Positions 7,520 through 12,861 of a stretch of 18,181 bases of DNA are shown here, in pieces; position 1 is the first letter of the stretch; each line of letters starts with the position of its first letter. The notes under the pieces were generated by a model. It saw nothing but the letters and a program-made list of their open reading frames with translations. It made no database searches and was not told the origin of the DNA. The position numbers and the translations under genes were made by a program. Source of the stretch: JAWVZY01 sp033721955 (lineage in GTDB: Bacteria; Patescibacteriota; Minisyncoccia; Spechtbacterales; 2-12-FULL-38-22); assembly GCA_033721955.1 (NCBI GenBank), contig JAWVZY010000016.1:1-18181 (forward strand), given 5' to 3'.

Positions 7520-8074
7520 TCAACTTTTTGACTTCCATATAGTATCTTGTCGGCCACTTTTTAGGTTTATATATCTGGCAAATATAAAAAATACATCAGA
7601 TAGGCGGTTTATATACGCCTGCACTATAGGATCTACCTTTTCTTTTTTAGATAACTTTACTATTTTGCGCTCGGCAGTTCTTGTTTTAGCCCGGCATATA
7701 TGCATTAGTGATGCTGTCTCTGTACCCCCCGGAAGTATAAAATTTTTAAGTTCAGGTAGTTTTTTTTCGTATTTTAATATTTTTTCTTCGAGCCATTTTA
7801 TCCGTTCTTTTTTGAATTCAGGAATATAATCAGTTTTATAATCGGGTTCAAGTGCTAAATTTGCCTGGCAGGTAAAAATATCATTTTGAATATTTTCTAA
7901 AATACTGCTAATTTCTTTTTGCCCGCAAATAGAGCGGGTATAACCTATAAACGTATTCAGTTCATCTAAAGCACCAAGCGCCTCAAATTGAGGCGCGTCT
8001 TTTGAAAATTTTTTACCGCTTCCAAACAGTTGCGATTTCCCAGAATCGCCCTGTCCTTGGTTTGGTTTTGGCAT
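7520..8074 (-). CDS. pduO: Cob(I)alamin adenosyltransferase, PduO type
   Basis: The 184-residue protein fits the PduO/MMAB family, which transfers the adenosyl group of ATP to cob(I)alamin to make coenzyme B12. The N-terminal GDSGKSQLFGSGKKFSKD (9-26) is the ATP-binding signature. It is followed by EALGALDELNTFIG (31-44), FILPGGTETASLMHICRA in the middle and YINRLSDVFFIFAR (about 154-167). All expected blocks are in order and the length is normal. No B12-dependent enzyme or transporter is in the window. A class II ribonucleotide reductase elsewhere is a plausible user, but that is inference. It starts 1 nt after the protease gene stop and ends with TGA, which shows that TGA is a stop codon here. 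Confidence 0.9.
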   Translation of the reverse strand: MPKPNQGQGDSGKSQLFGSGKKFSKDAPQFEALGALDELNTFIGYTRSICGQKEISSILENIQNDIFTCQANLALEPDYKTDYIPEFKKERIKWLEEKILKYEKKLPELKNFILPGGTETASLMHICRAKTRTAERKIVKLSKKEKVDPIVQAYINRLSDVFFIFARYINLKSGRQDTIWKSKS

Positions 8075-8075
8075 A

Positions 8076-8381
8076 TTATTTTAACATTACCTTGCCTATT
8101 ACATGTTCCCTTTTGACGGGTCCGTAATGTCGACTGTCTGTGCTATGTTTAGAATTATCGCCAACTACAAATATATGACCCTCATCTGTTATGTGTTTAA
8201 CCCTCTTGATTACAGGAATATTTTCTGTAGGGTGATTGAGTGCAATAATTTCATTTGGCTCGGGATCTACAAATAAATACGCAAGGCGGCTTATATAAAC
8301 ATTTGAGCCCTCTTTGAGGTGTGGCTCCATGCTTTTGCCTTTAACTTTATACCTAAATATTGGCGACAGTTTTGATGCCAT
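8076..8381 (-). CDS. sodX: Nickel superoxide dismutase maturation protease (SodX, S24/S26 signal-peptidase-like)
   Basis: Counting from the ATG at 8381 the product has 101 residues. The nucleophile is Ser17 in VKGKSMEP and the general base is Lys59 in PVIKRV, followed by the GDNSKHSTDSRHYG block (75-88) typical of S26 peptidases. This Ser/Lys protease subgroup is found beside sodN and removes the NiSOD propeptide to expose the N-terminal His that binds nickel. There is no membrane anchor, so it is likely cytoplasmic, unlike true signal peptidases. The frame continues upstream to ATGs at 8438 and 8453, but those would overlap sodN by 53-68 nt. The 8381 start lies 4 nt after the sodN stop; a GGAGG lies about 18 nt upstream, which is too far to decide the start. 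Confidence 0.85.
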   Translation of the reverse strand: MASKLSPIFRYKVKGKSMEPHLKEGSNVYISRLAYLFVDPEPNEIIALNHPTENIPVIKRVKHITDEGHIFVVGDNSKHSTDSRHYGPVKREHVIGKVMLK

Positions 8382-8385
8382 AGAT

Positions 8386-8838
8386 TTATTTGGCTTGCCC
8401 CTCCATGTTCTTTTTAATTGCGTTATAATTGTAGTCATCTTTTGTTTTTGCAAACATTTCTCCTATGTCATCTATAAGGTCTATAAGTTTTTGGCTCTCT
8501 GCAGGGTCTACTGATTTTTTAGCATCTCCGGCAGCTTTTGTGGCTTTCCAAAAAAGGTCATGTAAATTATCAAATTCTTCTGCGTGTTTGGGCTTGAAAT
8601 AATCTGTCCAAAGCACCCAAAGATGGTGTTTTACAAGTTCTGCTCTTTCCTCTTTTATGGCTATAGCTCGCTGGCGTTCAACTTCATCATTAGAGTTTTG
8701 GTATATTTTTGCAGAATTATAAACAGATTGTGCCTCTATTCTTGCTTGTGCCGGATCATAAACTCCACAAAAAAGGTCACAATGGGCGTAAATTTCACCC
8801 GCATCAATAAAGTTTGAAATGGTTTCAAATAATTTCAT
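8386..8838 (-). CDS. sodN: Nickel-containing superoxide dismutase (NiSOD) precursor
   Basis: The 150-residue product carries the nickel hook AHCDLFCGVYDPAQARIEA. After removal of an 18-residue propeptide the mature chain would start at His19 (codon 8782-8784), giving His1, Cys2, Cys6, Tyr9 and Asp3 as in known NiSODs. The downstream ERAELVKHHLWVLWTDYFKP block is also a family hallmark. It converts superoxide to oxygen and peroxide in the cytoplasm. One difference stands out: position 5 of the hook is Phe (codon TTT), where the characterised HCxxPC motif has Pro. sodX lies immediately downstream and glutaredoxin 20 nt upstream, so the enzyme and its maturation protease are made together. The C-terminal about 20 residues (YNYNAIKKNMEGQAK) extend past the usual family end. 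Confidence 0.93.
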   Translation of the reverse strand: MKLFETISNFIDAGEIYAHCDLFCGVYDPAQARIEAQSVYNSAKIYQNSNDEVERQRAIAIKEERAELVKHHLWVLWTDYFKPKHAEEFDNLHDLFWKATKAAGDAKKSVDPAESQKLIDLIDDIGEMFAKTKDDYNYNAIKKNMEGQAK

Positions 8839-8858
8839 AGATAATATATATAAATTAA

Positions 8859-9110
8859 TTACTCGCCCTCATTTTCACCGAGGAGGTCTTCAAGTACTTT
8901 TTTATTAAATCCTACAATTACCTGATCTCCGACTTCTATTACAGGCACACCCATCTGTCCTGATTTTTCTATCATATTTTGTCTTGCCTCAGTATCTTTT
9001 GTTACATCTTTTTCTGAATATTCAACATCATGTTCTTTAAAGTACTCTTTTGCCATGTGGCAGTAGTGGCAAGTTGGTGTTGTATATATAGTTACGCTTT
9101 TTGTTGCCAT
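8859..9110 (-). CDS. Glutaredoxin-like protein
   Basis: From the ATG at 9110 this is an 83-residue single thioredoxin-fold domain. It has the dithiol motif CHYC (14-17), the cis-proline segment GVPVIEV (54-60) and the VGF motif near 66-68, as in NrdH/GrxC-type glutaredoxins. It reduces disulfides or glutathione-like adducts in the cytoplasm. A longer frame begins at 9170, but its start lies upstream of the probable -10 element at 9150-9158, so I reject the 20-residue extension. It is the first gene of the eight-gene run and lies 20 nt before sodN. An oxidative-stress role fits the context. Confidence 0.9.
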   Translation of the reverse strand: MATKSVTIYTTPTCHYCHMAKEYFKEHDVEYSEKDVTKDTEARQNMIEKSGQMGVPVIEVGDQVIVGFNKKVLEDLLGENEGE

Positions 9111-9149
9111 ATCTGTATTGTTTTTAGTTAATTGTATTCTATATTTTTT

Positions 9150-9158
9150 ATTGTACCA
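9150..9158 (-). promoter_or_regulatory. Extended -10 promoter of the grx-sodN operon
   Basis: The minus strand reads TGGTACAAT here, an extended -10 element. The hexamer 17 nt upstream (TTATAT) is weak. Transcription would start near 9143, about 33 nt before the glutaredoxin ATG. The same TGGTACAAT word occurs at 15421-15429 before another gene. Confidence 0.45.
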
Positions 9159-9173
9159 TATATTGCCCAATAA

Positions 9174-9202
9174 TATAAAAGCCCCTGATTATATCAAGGG
9201 CT
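9174..9202 (-). terminator. Rho-independent terminator of the WhiB pair
   Basis: On the minus strand the arms AGCCCTTGAT and ATCAGGGGCT form a 10-bp stem with one G-U pair and a 3-nt loop, followed by TTTATATT. It lies 6 nt past the stop of the second WhiB-like gene. Confidence 0.75.
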
Positions 9203-9208
9203 ATGGGG

Positions 9209-9511
9209 TCATGTTTTACTTCTTTTTCTGCTGAGAATTTCTCTTCTGTGGCGGGTTTTCCCTCCCGCTGCCGTTATGTAGTTTGCATCTTTGGTTTGGG
9301 GAAAGCGAAGTTCATTTTCAAGGCACTCTTCTTGCACATTGCAACCCGAACATATTTCCAAAGCTTTCTTTGAATCTCTTTTGCCTGTGGTTTGAGAGAT
9401 AAATAATTCACTTGGATAATCTCGGCACGCTGCATATTTATGCCATTCAAATACTTTTAGAGCCTCAGCTATGCCTATATGAGCTTCTACAGTGGCGGTA
9501 TTAGGAATCAT
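9209..9511 (-). CDS. WhiB-like iron-sulfur protein, divergent (second gene of pair)
   Basis: The 100-residue protein has the four-cysteine layout of the WhiB/Wbl family, which in Actinomycetota ligates a [4Fe-4S] cluster: C29 in WHKYAACRD, then ICSGCNVQEEC with C54, C57 and C63 (C-x24-C-x2-C-x5-C). The SELF stretch and the basic C-terminal tail (RHRREILSRKRSKT) also fit. The usual GVWGG turn is replaced by AAGGKTR, so contact with sigma factor or DNA may differ. Its ATG at 9511 overlaps the end of the upstream WhiB-like gene by 11 nt, so the two are translationally coupled. Wbl proteins act as redox- or NO-sensitive transcription regulators, usually with the primary sigma factor; that role here is inference. 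Confidence 0.75.
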   Translation of the reverse strand: MIPNTATVEAHIGIAEALKVFEWHKYAACRDYPSELFISQTTGKRDSKKALEICSGCNVQEECLENELRFPQTKDANYITAAGGKTRHRREILSRKRSKT

Positions 9512-9881
9512 CGCGTTCTTGCCTTATCTTCTCTGCCGCCTCTTGTATGCGCCGGGCTTTTTGGGCGCTTTTTGCCTTGTCAGCTTTTGCCCGCTTGCGT
9601 GTTTTTTCCAGCTTTTTTCTTTCTGATTCTGAAAGCCCTCCACGCACACCTAAGCTTTGTGTTTGGGGTCTTTTCATTTCTTCTTCAAGGCATGTTTCTA
9701 TAACTGCACATTCGGCACATATGGCTTTTGCCTTTTTTACCTTTATCGGCGGATTTCCCGCAAATATGAACATGCTATCCGGTTTATCGTAGCACGCGCC
9801 TTCCTTGTGCCATTCATTGTTTTCAAAAATTTTTGCCATTCCCGGCACTGCTTCAACGTAGAGTTTTTCACCTTGTTGCAT
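9501..9881 (-). CDS. WhiB-like iron-sulfur transcriptional regulator (first gene of pair)
   Basis: The 126-residue protein starts at the ATG at 9881. It shows WHKEGACYDKPDSMF with C30, then ICAECAVIETC with C55, C58 and C64, and after these the GVRGGLSESER turn (78-88), the standard WhiB order. A long Lys/Arg/Ala-rich tail (about 89-126) follows and probably contacts nucleic acid. The family normally holds an oxygen- and NO-sensitive [4Fe-4S] cluster and regulates with sigma factor. The start is fixed by a perfect AGGAGGT placed 5 nt upstream and by the promoter at 9918-9946, which lies inside the longer frame that begins at 10043. It is divergent from greA and next to the glutaredoxin/NiSOD operon. 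WhiB proteins are classically actinobacterial, so their presence here is notable. Confidence 0.85.
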   Translation of the reverse strand: MQQGEKLYVEAVPGMAKIFENNEWHKEGACYDKPDSMFIFAGNPPIKVKKAKAICAECAVIETCLEEEMKRPQTQSLGVRGGLSESERKKLEKTRKRAKADKAKSAQKARRIQEAAEKIRQERDDS

Positions 9882-9886
9882 ATTTG

Positions 9887-9893
9887 ACCTCCT
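9887..9893 (-). promoter_or_regulatory. Perfect Shine-Dalgarno of the first WhiB-like gene
   Basis: The minus strand reads AGGAGGT, 5 nt before the ATG at 9881. Most genes in the window lack a clear Shine-Dalgarno, so this site sets the start and hints at strong translation. Confidence 0.8.
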
Positions 9894-9917
9894 ATAGGTA
9901 AGAACAGTGATGGCCAA

Positions 9918-9946
9918 ATAATAACATAAATTAATGCATATTTCAA
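9918..9946 (-). promoter_or_regulatory. Near-consensus promoter of the WhiB pair
   Basis: On the minus strand TTGAAA (9941-9946) and TATTAT (9918-9923) are separated by 17 nt, with TG one base before the -10 box. This is one of the strongest promoter matches in the window. The transcription start would be near 9911, giving a leader of about 30 nt. Confidence 0.7.
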
Positions 9947-9968
9947 GGTATTGTAAAATTTTTTTGTA

Positions 9969-9977
9969 TGCTATAGT
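9969..9977 (+). promoter_or_regulatory. Extended -10 promoter of greA
   Basis: TGCTATAGT is an extended -10 element; a TTGTAA at 9951-9956 could act as a -35 box but the spacer is only 15 nt. The start of transcription would be near 9984, about 40 nt before the greA ATG. It is back to back with the WhiB promoter. Confidence 0.45.
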
Positions 9978-10022
9978 GATAGCGTATCCCGTTATAAAAA
10001 ATATGGCGGGTATTCTATTTAT

Positions 10023-10490
10023 ATGGCTAAGAAACCACCACAAAAATTAACACAAGAGGGTTATGATAAATTAAAGGCAGAGCTTAAAGAGCTTGAGGAA
10101 GTAGAGCGTCCTAAAATAGCCCAACTTTTAAAGGATGCTATTGCAGAGGGCGATCTTTCAGAGAACGCCGCCTATGAGGAGGCAAAAGATGCTCAGGCAA
10201 GAATGGAGGGGCGTGTTAATGAAATAAAACAAATACTCAATACTGCCGAAATAGTAAAGGGCACAAAAGGCGGTAAAATTGATATTGGCTCTACTATAAA
10301 AGTAAAAACTCCCGGTGGAACTGAGCGTGAATTTATAATTGCAGGAGGGGGTGGTTCAAATCCCTCTGAGGGTAAAATTTCTTATGACTCACCTCTTGGA
10401 AGGGGTTTTATGGGGCATAAAAAAGGAGACAAGGTGGATGTAGAAACTCCCGGAGGCAAGAAAAAATTTGAAATACTGGATGTAAAATAA
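10023..10490 (+). CDS. greA: Transcription elongation factor GreA
   Basis: The 155-residue protein has the normal GreA length and order. An N-terminal coiled coil (about 9-75) carries the acidic tip in AIAEGDLSENAAYEEAKD, whose Asp and Glu coordinate the Mg2+ used to cleave backtracked RNA. A C-terminal FKBP-like domain includes IDIGSTIKVK and SYDSPLGRGFMGHKKGD, which bind RNA polymerase. It rescues arrested elongation complexes. It is a single-gene unit with its own promoter and a strong terminator, transcribed divergently from the WhiB-like pair. Confidence 0.97.
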   Translation: MAKKPPQKLTQEGYDKLKAELKELEEVERPKIAQLLKDAIAEGDLSENAAYEEAKDAQARMEGRVNEIKQILNTAEIVKGTKGGKIDIGSTIKVKTPGGTEREFIIAGGGGSNPSEGKISYDSPLGRGFMGHKKGDKVDVETPGGKKKFEILDVK

Positions 10491-10515
10491 TATAAAGAAA
10501 TCTATATTTATATAA

Positions 10516-10540
10516 AAAATGCACGCATTGCGTGCATTTT
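10516..10540. terminator. Bidirectional terminator between greA and the DUF4258-like gene
   Basis: The perfect stem AAAATGCACGC / GCGTGCATTTT has an ATT loop and flanking A and T runs. It serves greA (plus) and the nine-gene run that ends at 10554 (minus). Confidence 0.9.
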
Positions 10541-10553
10541 AGTTATAAGGTCT

Positions 10554-10877
10554 TTAGTAGTTTTGTATAACTTTTTTTGCCTCTTCAAGTATTTCTTGTG
10601 GTATTGGGTTGCGCTTAGGACTTTTGCCCGGGTATCGCCAGGCTGTAATTATACGCACCTGGCCCTTTTTGGTTAAAGCGTACATCGCCCATACCTCCGT
10701 ATATTTTTTTGTCTGCGCGGGTCGCATGCAGGCAATTGTATTTGGGACAATACTCTCTTCCGTTCTTTTTGGGTATCGTATTACGCGTTTTATAAGTGAT
10801 TCAGAGAGCCGGTAATAGCGCATCTTGTACTCTGCGTGGTTTGTAAATTGATATTTTTCGGGCAACTTTTTTTGCAT
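10554..10877 (-). CDS. DUF4258-like small protein
   Basis: The 107-residue product contains FTNHAEYKMRYYRLSE (about 11-26), then VIRYPKRTEE, AMYALTKKGQVRIITAWRYPG and a Lys/Pro-rich end. The HA-x-x-KM-x-x-R-x-S start followed by a P-R/E segment and a beta-rich middle recalls the DUF4258 family, related to RelE/BrnT-like toxin folds. No antitoxin partner is adjacent: the neighbour 1 nt upstream is a membrane protein. I therefore see it as a family member of unknown function and not as half of a toxin-antitoxin pair. It is the last gene of the nine-gene run. Confidence 0.6.
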   Translation of the reverse strand: MQKKLPEKYQFTNHAEYKMRYYRLSESLIKRVIRYPKRTEESIVPNTIACMRPAQTKKYTEVWAMYALTKKGQVRIITAWRYPGKSPKRNPIPQEILEEAKKVIQNY

Positions 10878-10878
10878 T

Positions 10879-11205
10879 TTAATAACCTGAGAATACTATA
10901 ATAGCCAGTTCTATAAACGCGATGACAATGAATACTAAAAGCAAAATAAATGCCGGAGGAATTTTTACTCTTACAGAGCTTGGCTGATCGGCGCTAAATC
11001 TTCCCTCTTGAAACTCCTGTATTGATCGTTCTGCGTCTTGAACTTGTTTTTGTTGTGTAATTTTTGCAATAAAAAATTGAACTAACATAAAGATAAGCGT
11101 TGTAATAGCCAAAAGCCAGGATTGTATCATTGCCGAAAACGCAAGAAATATAATTCCTGCAACCATTGAGGGAAAAAACCAGTTTCTATTTAAAAAATCG
11201 CTCAT
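10879..11205 (-). CDS. Small membrane protein of unknown function
   Basis: I do not recognise this 108-residue protein. It has two adjacent hydrophobic helices (about 9-27 and 29-48), a charged and Gln-rich linker (49-80) with a probable short helix, and a C-terminal membrane helix (about 84-106). It lies 1 nt before the DUF4258-like gene and 11 nt after the MGMT-domain gene, so it is co-transcribed with both. Confidence 0.6.
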   Translation of the reverse strand: MSDFLNRNWFFPSMVAGIIFLAFSAMIQSWLLAITTLIFMLVQFFIAKITQQKQVQDAERSIQEFQEGRFSADQPSSVRVKIPPAFILLLVFIVIAFIELAIIVFSGY

Positions 11206-11216
11206 AACTTTAAAGA

Positions 11217-11471
11217 TTAAAGTATAACACCTTCTTTTTTAAGAAGGGATCTTTTTAGCTCTTCTCCCCTATTATAACCCCCAGGCTTGCCATTTGCACG
11301 CACAACTCTGTGACAGGGAATTGAAGAGTTATAATTTTTATTTAAAATATTGCCAACCGCCCGATATGCTTTTGGACTTCCCGCGCGCCTTGCAACTTCT
11401 TTATATGTTAGGGTCTCCCCTTTTGGGATTTTAGATACTATTTTATATACTTTTTGAGTAAAGTTTAACAT
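11217..11471 (-). CDS. Minimal MGMT-domain DNA alkyltransferase
   Basis: The 84-residue protein is only the C-terminal DNA-binding and catalytic domain of O6-alkylguanine-DNA methyltransferase. It has the helix-turn-helix with the arginine finger Arg37 in AYRAVGN, the Asn hinge, and the active-site motif IPCHRVV with Cys53. Family enzymes take the alkyl group from O6-alkylguanine onto this Cys in a single-use reaction. The usual N-terminal ribonuclease-like domain is absent. Non-catalytic ATL proteins share this short layout but have Trp or Ala instead of Cys, so direct repair is still possible here. It sits 15 nt after uppP. Confidence 0.87.
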   Translation of the reverse strand: MLNFTQKVYKIVSKIPKGETLTYKEVARRAGSPKAYRAVGNILNKNYNSSIPCHRVVRANGKPGGYNRGEELKRSLLKKEGVIL

Positions 11472-11486
11472 AAAATATTGAGATCT

Positions 11487-12284
11487 TTATATAAAAGCGG
11501 CTAGGGTGGTGAGTGCACCAAAAACCAGTACAAAGTAGGCAAAGTTTACTTTTCTCGCCACCTTGAGGAGATAATGTATCGTTATAAAACCAAAAACAAA
11601 ACTCACAAGGAGTCCCCAGAAAAATTCGCTATTAAATATAAACTTATCCATATTTAAGGCCACATTTCCTCCAAGTACTATAGGTAAACTCATAAGAAAA
11701 CTTAAGCGCAGGGAAAGTGCATCATCAAACTTACTTAAAAGGAGCCCCGCTACTGTAAGGCCGCTTCTGGATAGACCGGGTAAAACAGCAAACCCCTGCA
11801 TAATACCTAATAAAATGCCATCTTTAGTGCGTAGGTTCTTTTCAGTTTTTACACCTGCACCTTTTTTTGTTTTAAGTTGTAGTCCGCCTGTAACGAGAAG
11901 CAGAACACCAACAAGCCCCATAGCAACCTGTCCGCCGAGTTCTATTCTTTCTTCTATGCCTTGTATCGCTATAAGTAAAAGCCCACCTATTATCGCGGTA
12001 ATTATTGTTGTAAGTATTAAAAACTTTATTATATTTTTTTCCTCCGGGCTTGCCTGTTTAAATTTAAATAATTTTTTACTTAAATTTAAAACATCTTCAA
12101 AGAAATAAAAAAGCGCGGCAAGAAAAGTGCCCAAATGTAAAAATAAAGATATACGTATTAGCTCTTTTAAGGGTTCTTCTGAGCCAAATAATTTAACCTG
12201 AGCTAAAGTTAAAAAGCCCTCACTGCTTACAGGCAGCCACTCGACAATTCCTTGCAGTGCGCCAAGAGTTAATGATTCAAGCAT
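11487..12284 (-). CDS. uppP: Undecaprenyl-diphosphatase (UppP/BacA family)
   Basis: The 265-residue polytopic membrane protein has the two UppP signature regions: LGALQGIVEWLPVSSEGF (7-24) and GFAVLPGLSRSGLT (164-177) with Arg173. The family removes a phosphate from undecaprenyl pyrophosphate to recycle the lipid carrier for peptidoglycan and other glycans. Length and hydrophobic profile (about seven or eight helices) are normal. The His usually found after SSxG in motif 1 is Phe24 here, so part of the catalytic site differs. It starts 3 nt after thpR. Confidence 0.88.
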   Translation of the reverse strand: MLESLTLGALQGIVEWLPVSSEGFLTLAQVKLFGSEEPLKELIRISLFLHLGTFLAALFYFFEDVLNLSKKLFKFKQASPEEKNIIKFLILTTIITAIIGGLLLIAIQGIEERIELGGQVAMGLVGVLLLVTGGLQLKTKKGAGVKTEKNLRTKDGILLGIMQGFAVLPGLSRSGLTVAGLLLSKFDDALSLRLSFLMSLPIVLGGNVALNMDKFIFNSEFFWGLLVSFVFGFITIHYLLKVARKVNFAYFVLVFGALTTLAAFI

Positions 12285-12287
12285 AAA

Positions 12288-12860
12288 TTAATCTCCAAAA
12301 TTAAATGTAAATGTGTTAAGTGTTGTATATTTAGCACCGCTCGGTTTTAATTCTGAGCTCCATAGCTCAAATGAATTAACCTTAAGTTCCCTTTTAGATA
12401 TATGTGGTTGGCTTATGTGGAGCTTCTTCATTGGTTTGCGATTTTTAGATCTTGCCAGCGTTACATGAGGTATTCTTTTTTTGCGCATCGTATTTTCATT
12501 CCAAAATTTTTTATTAATATAAGGTTCTGCTATTTTTGAAACCCCATAAACCAATTTTTCGTACTCACCGTTTCCATTGAATACAGCCCAGAGCATTGTA
12601 GGTATGGCTTGTGGTGGCGCTTGAATAATTTGTTCAAAGTTCAAAATAAAGGGATTTATTTTCTCTGATAGCCCCGCCAGTTTAGTAGAGAAAATTTCTA
12701 AGTTTTTTTCGGCAATATTGCCAAAAAATTGTATAGTAATATGAAAATTATCGGGATCTACCCATCGTACATTTTTATGCTTAGATTCTTGAGAAAATTC
12801 TAAAAAGCTATGCTTTAAATTTTCTGTAATGGGTATAGCGGCAAATAATCTTAAGCTCAT
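12288..12860 (-). CDS. thpR: RNA 2',3'-cyclic phosphodiesterase (ThpR/LigT, 2H family)
   Basis: The 190-residue protein has the two HxT motifs that define the 2H phosphoesterase fold: HITIQFFG (40-47) and HVTLARS (132-138). The start, LRLFAAIPI, is also typical. The enzyme opens 2',3'-cyclic phosphates on RNA ends and can act in the reverse direction as a 2'-5' ligase in vitro. It lies 1 nt after pcm and 3 nt before uppP in the nine-gene run. Confidence 0.93.
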   Translation of the reverse strand: MSLRLFAAIPITENLKHSFLEFSQESKHKNVRWVDPDNFHITIQFFGNIAEKNLEIFSTKLAGLSEKINPFILNFEQIIQAPPQAIPTMLWAVFNGNGEYEKLVYGVSKIAEPYINKKFWNENTMRKKRIPHVTLARSKNRKPMKKLHISQPHISKRELKVNSFELWSSELKPSGAKYTTLNTFTFNFGD

Positions 12861-12861
12861 A

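Noticed and set aside
8076..8381. General signal peptidase I (LepB)
   Set aside because: It lacks a membrane anchor and is next to sodN, so the NiSOD maturation protease is the better call.
9111..9170. 20-residue extension of glutaredoxin
   Set aside because: It starts upstream of the probable -10 element and has no thioredoxin-fold content; the ATG at 9110 gives the normal length.
9882..10043. N-terminal extension of the first WhiB-like protein
   Set aside because: The extra frame covers the promoter and the Shine-Dalgarno of the ATG at 9881 and overlaps the greA start.
10554..10877. Toxin-antitoxin module with the upstream small gene
   Set aside because: The neighbour is a three-helix membrane protein, not an antitoxin, and both are at the end of a long housekeeping operon.
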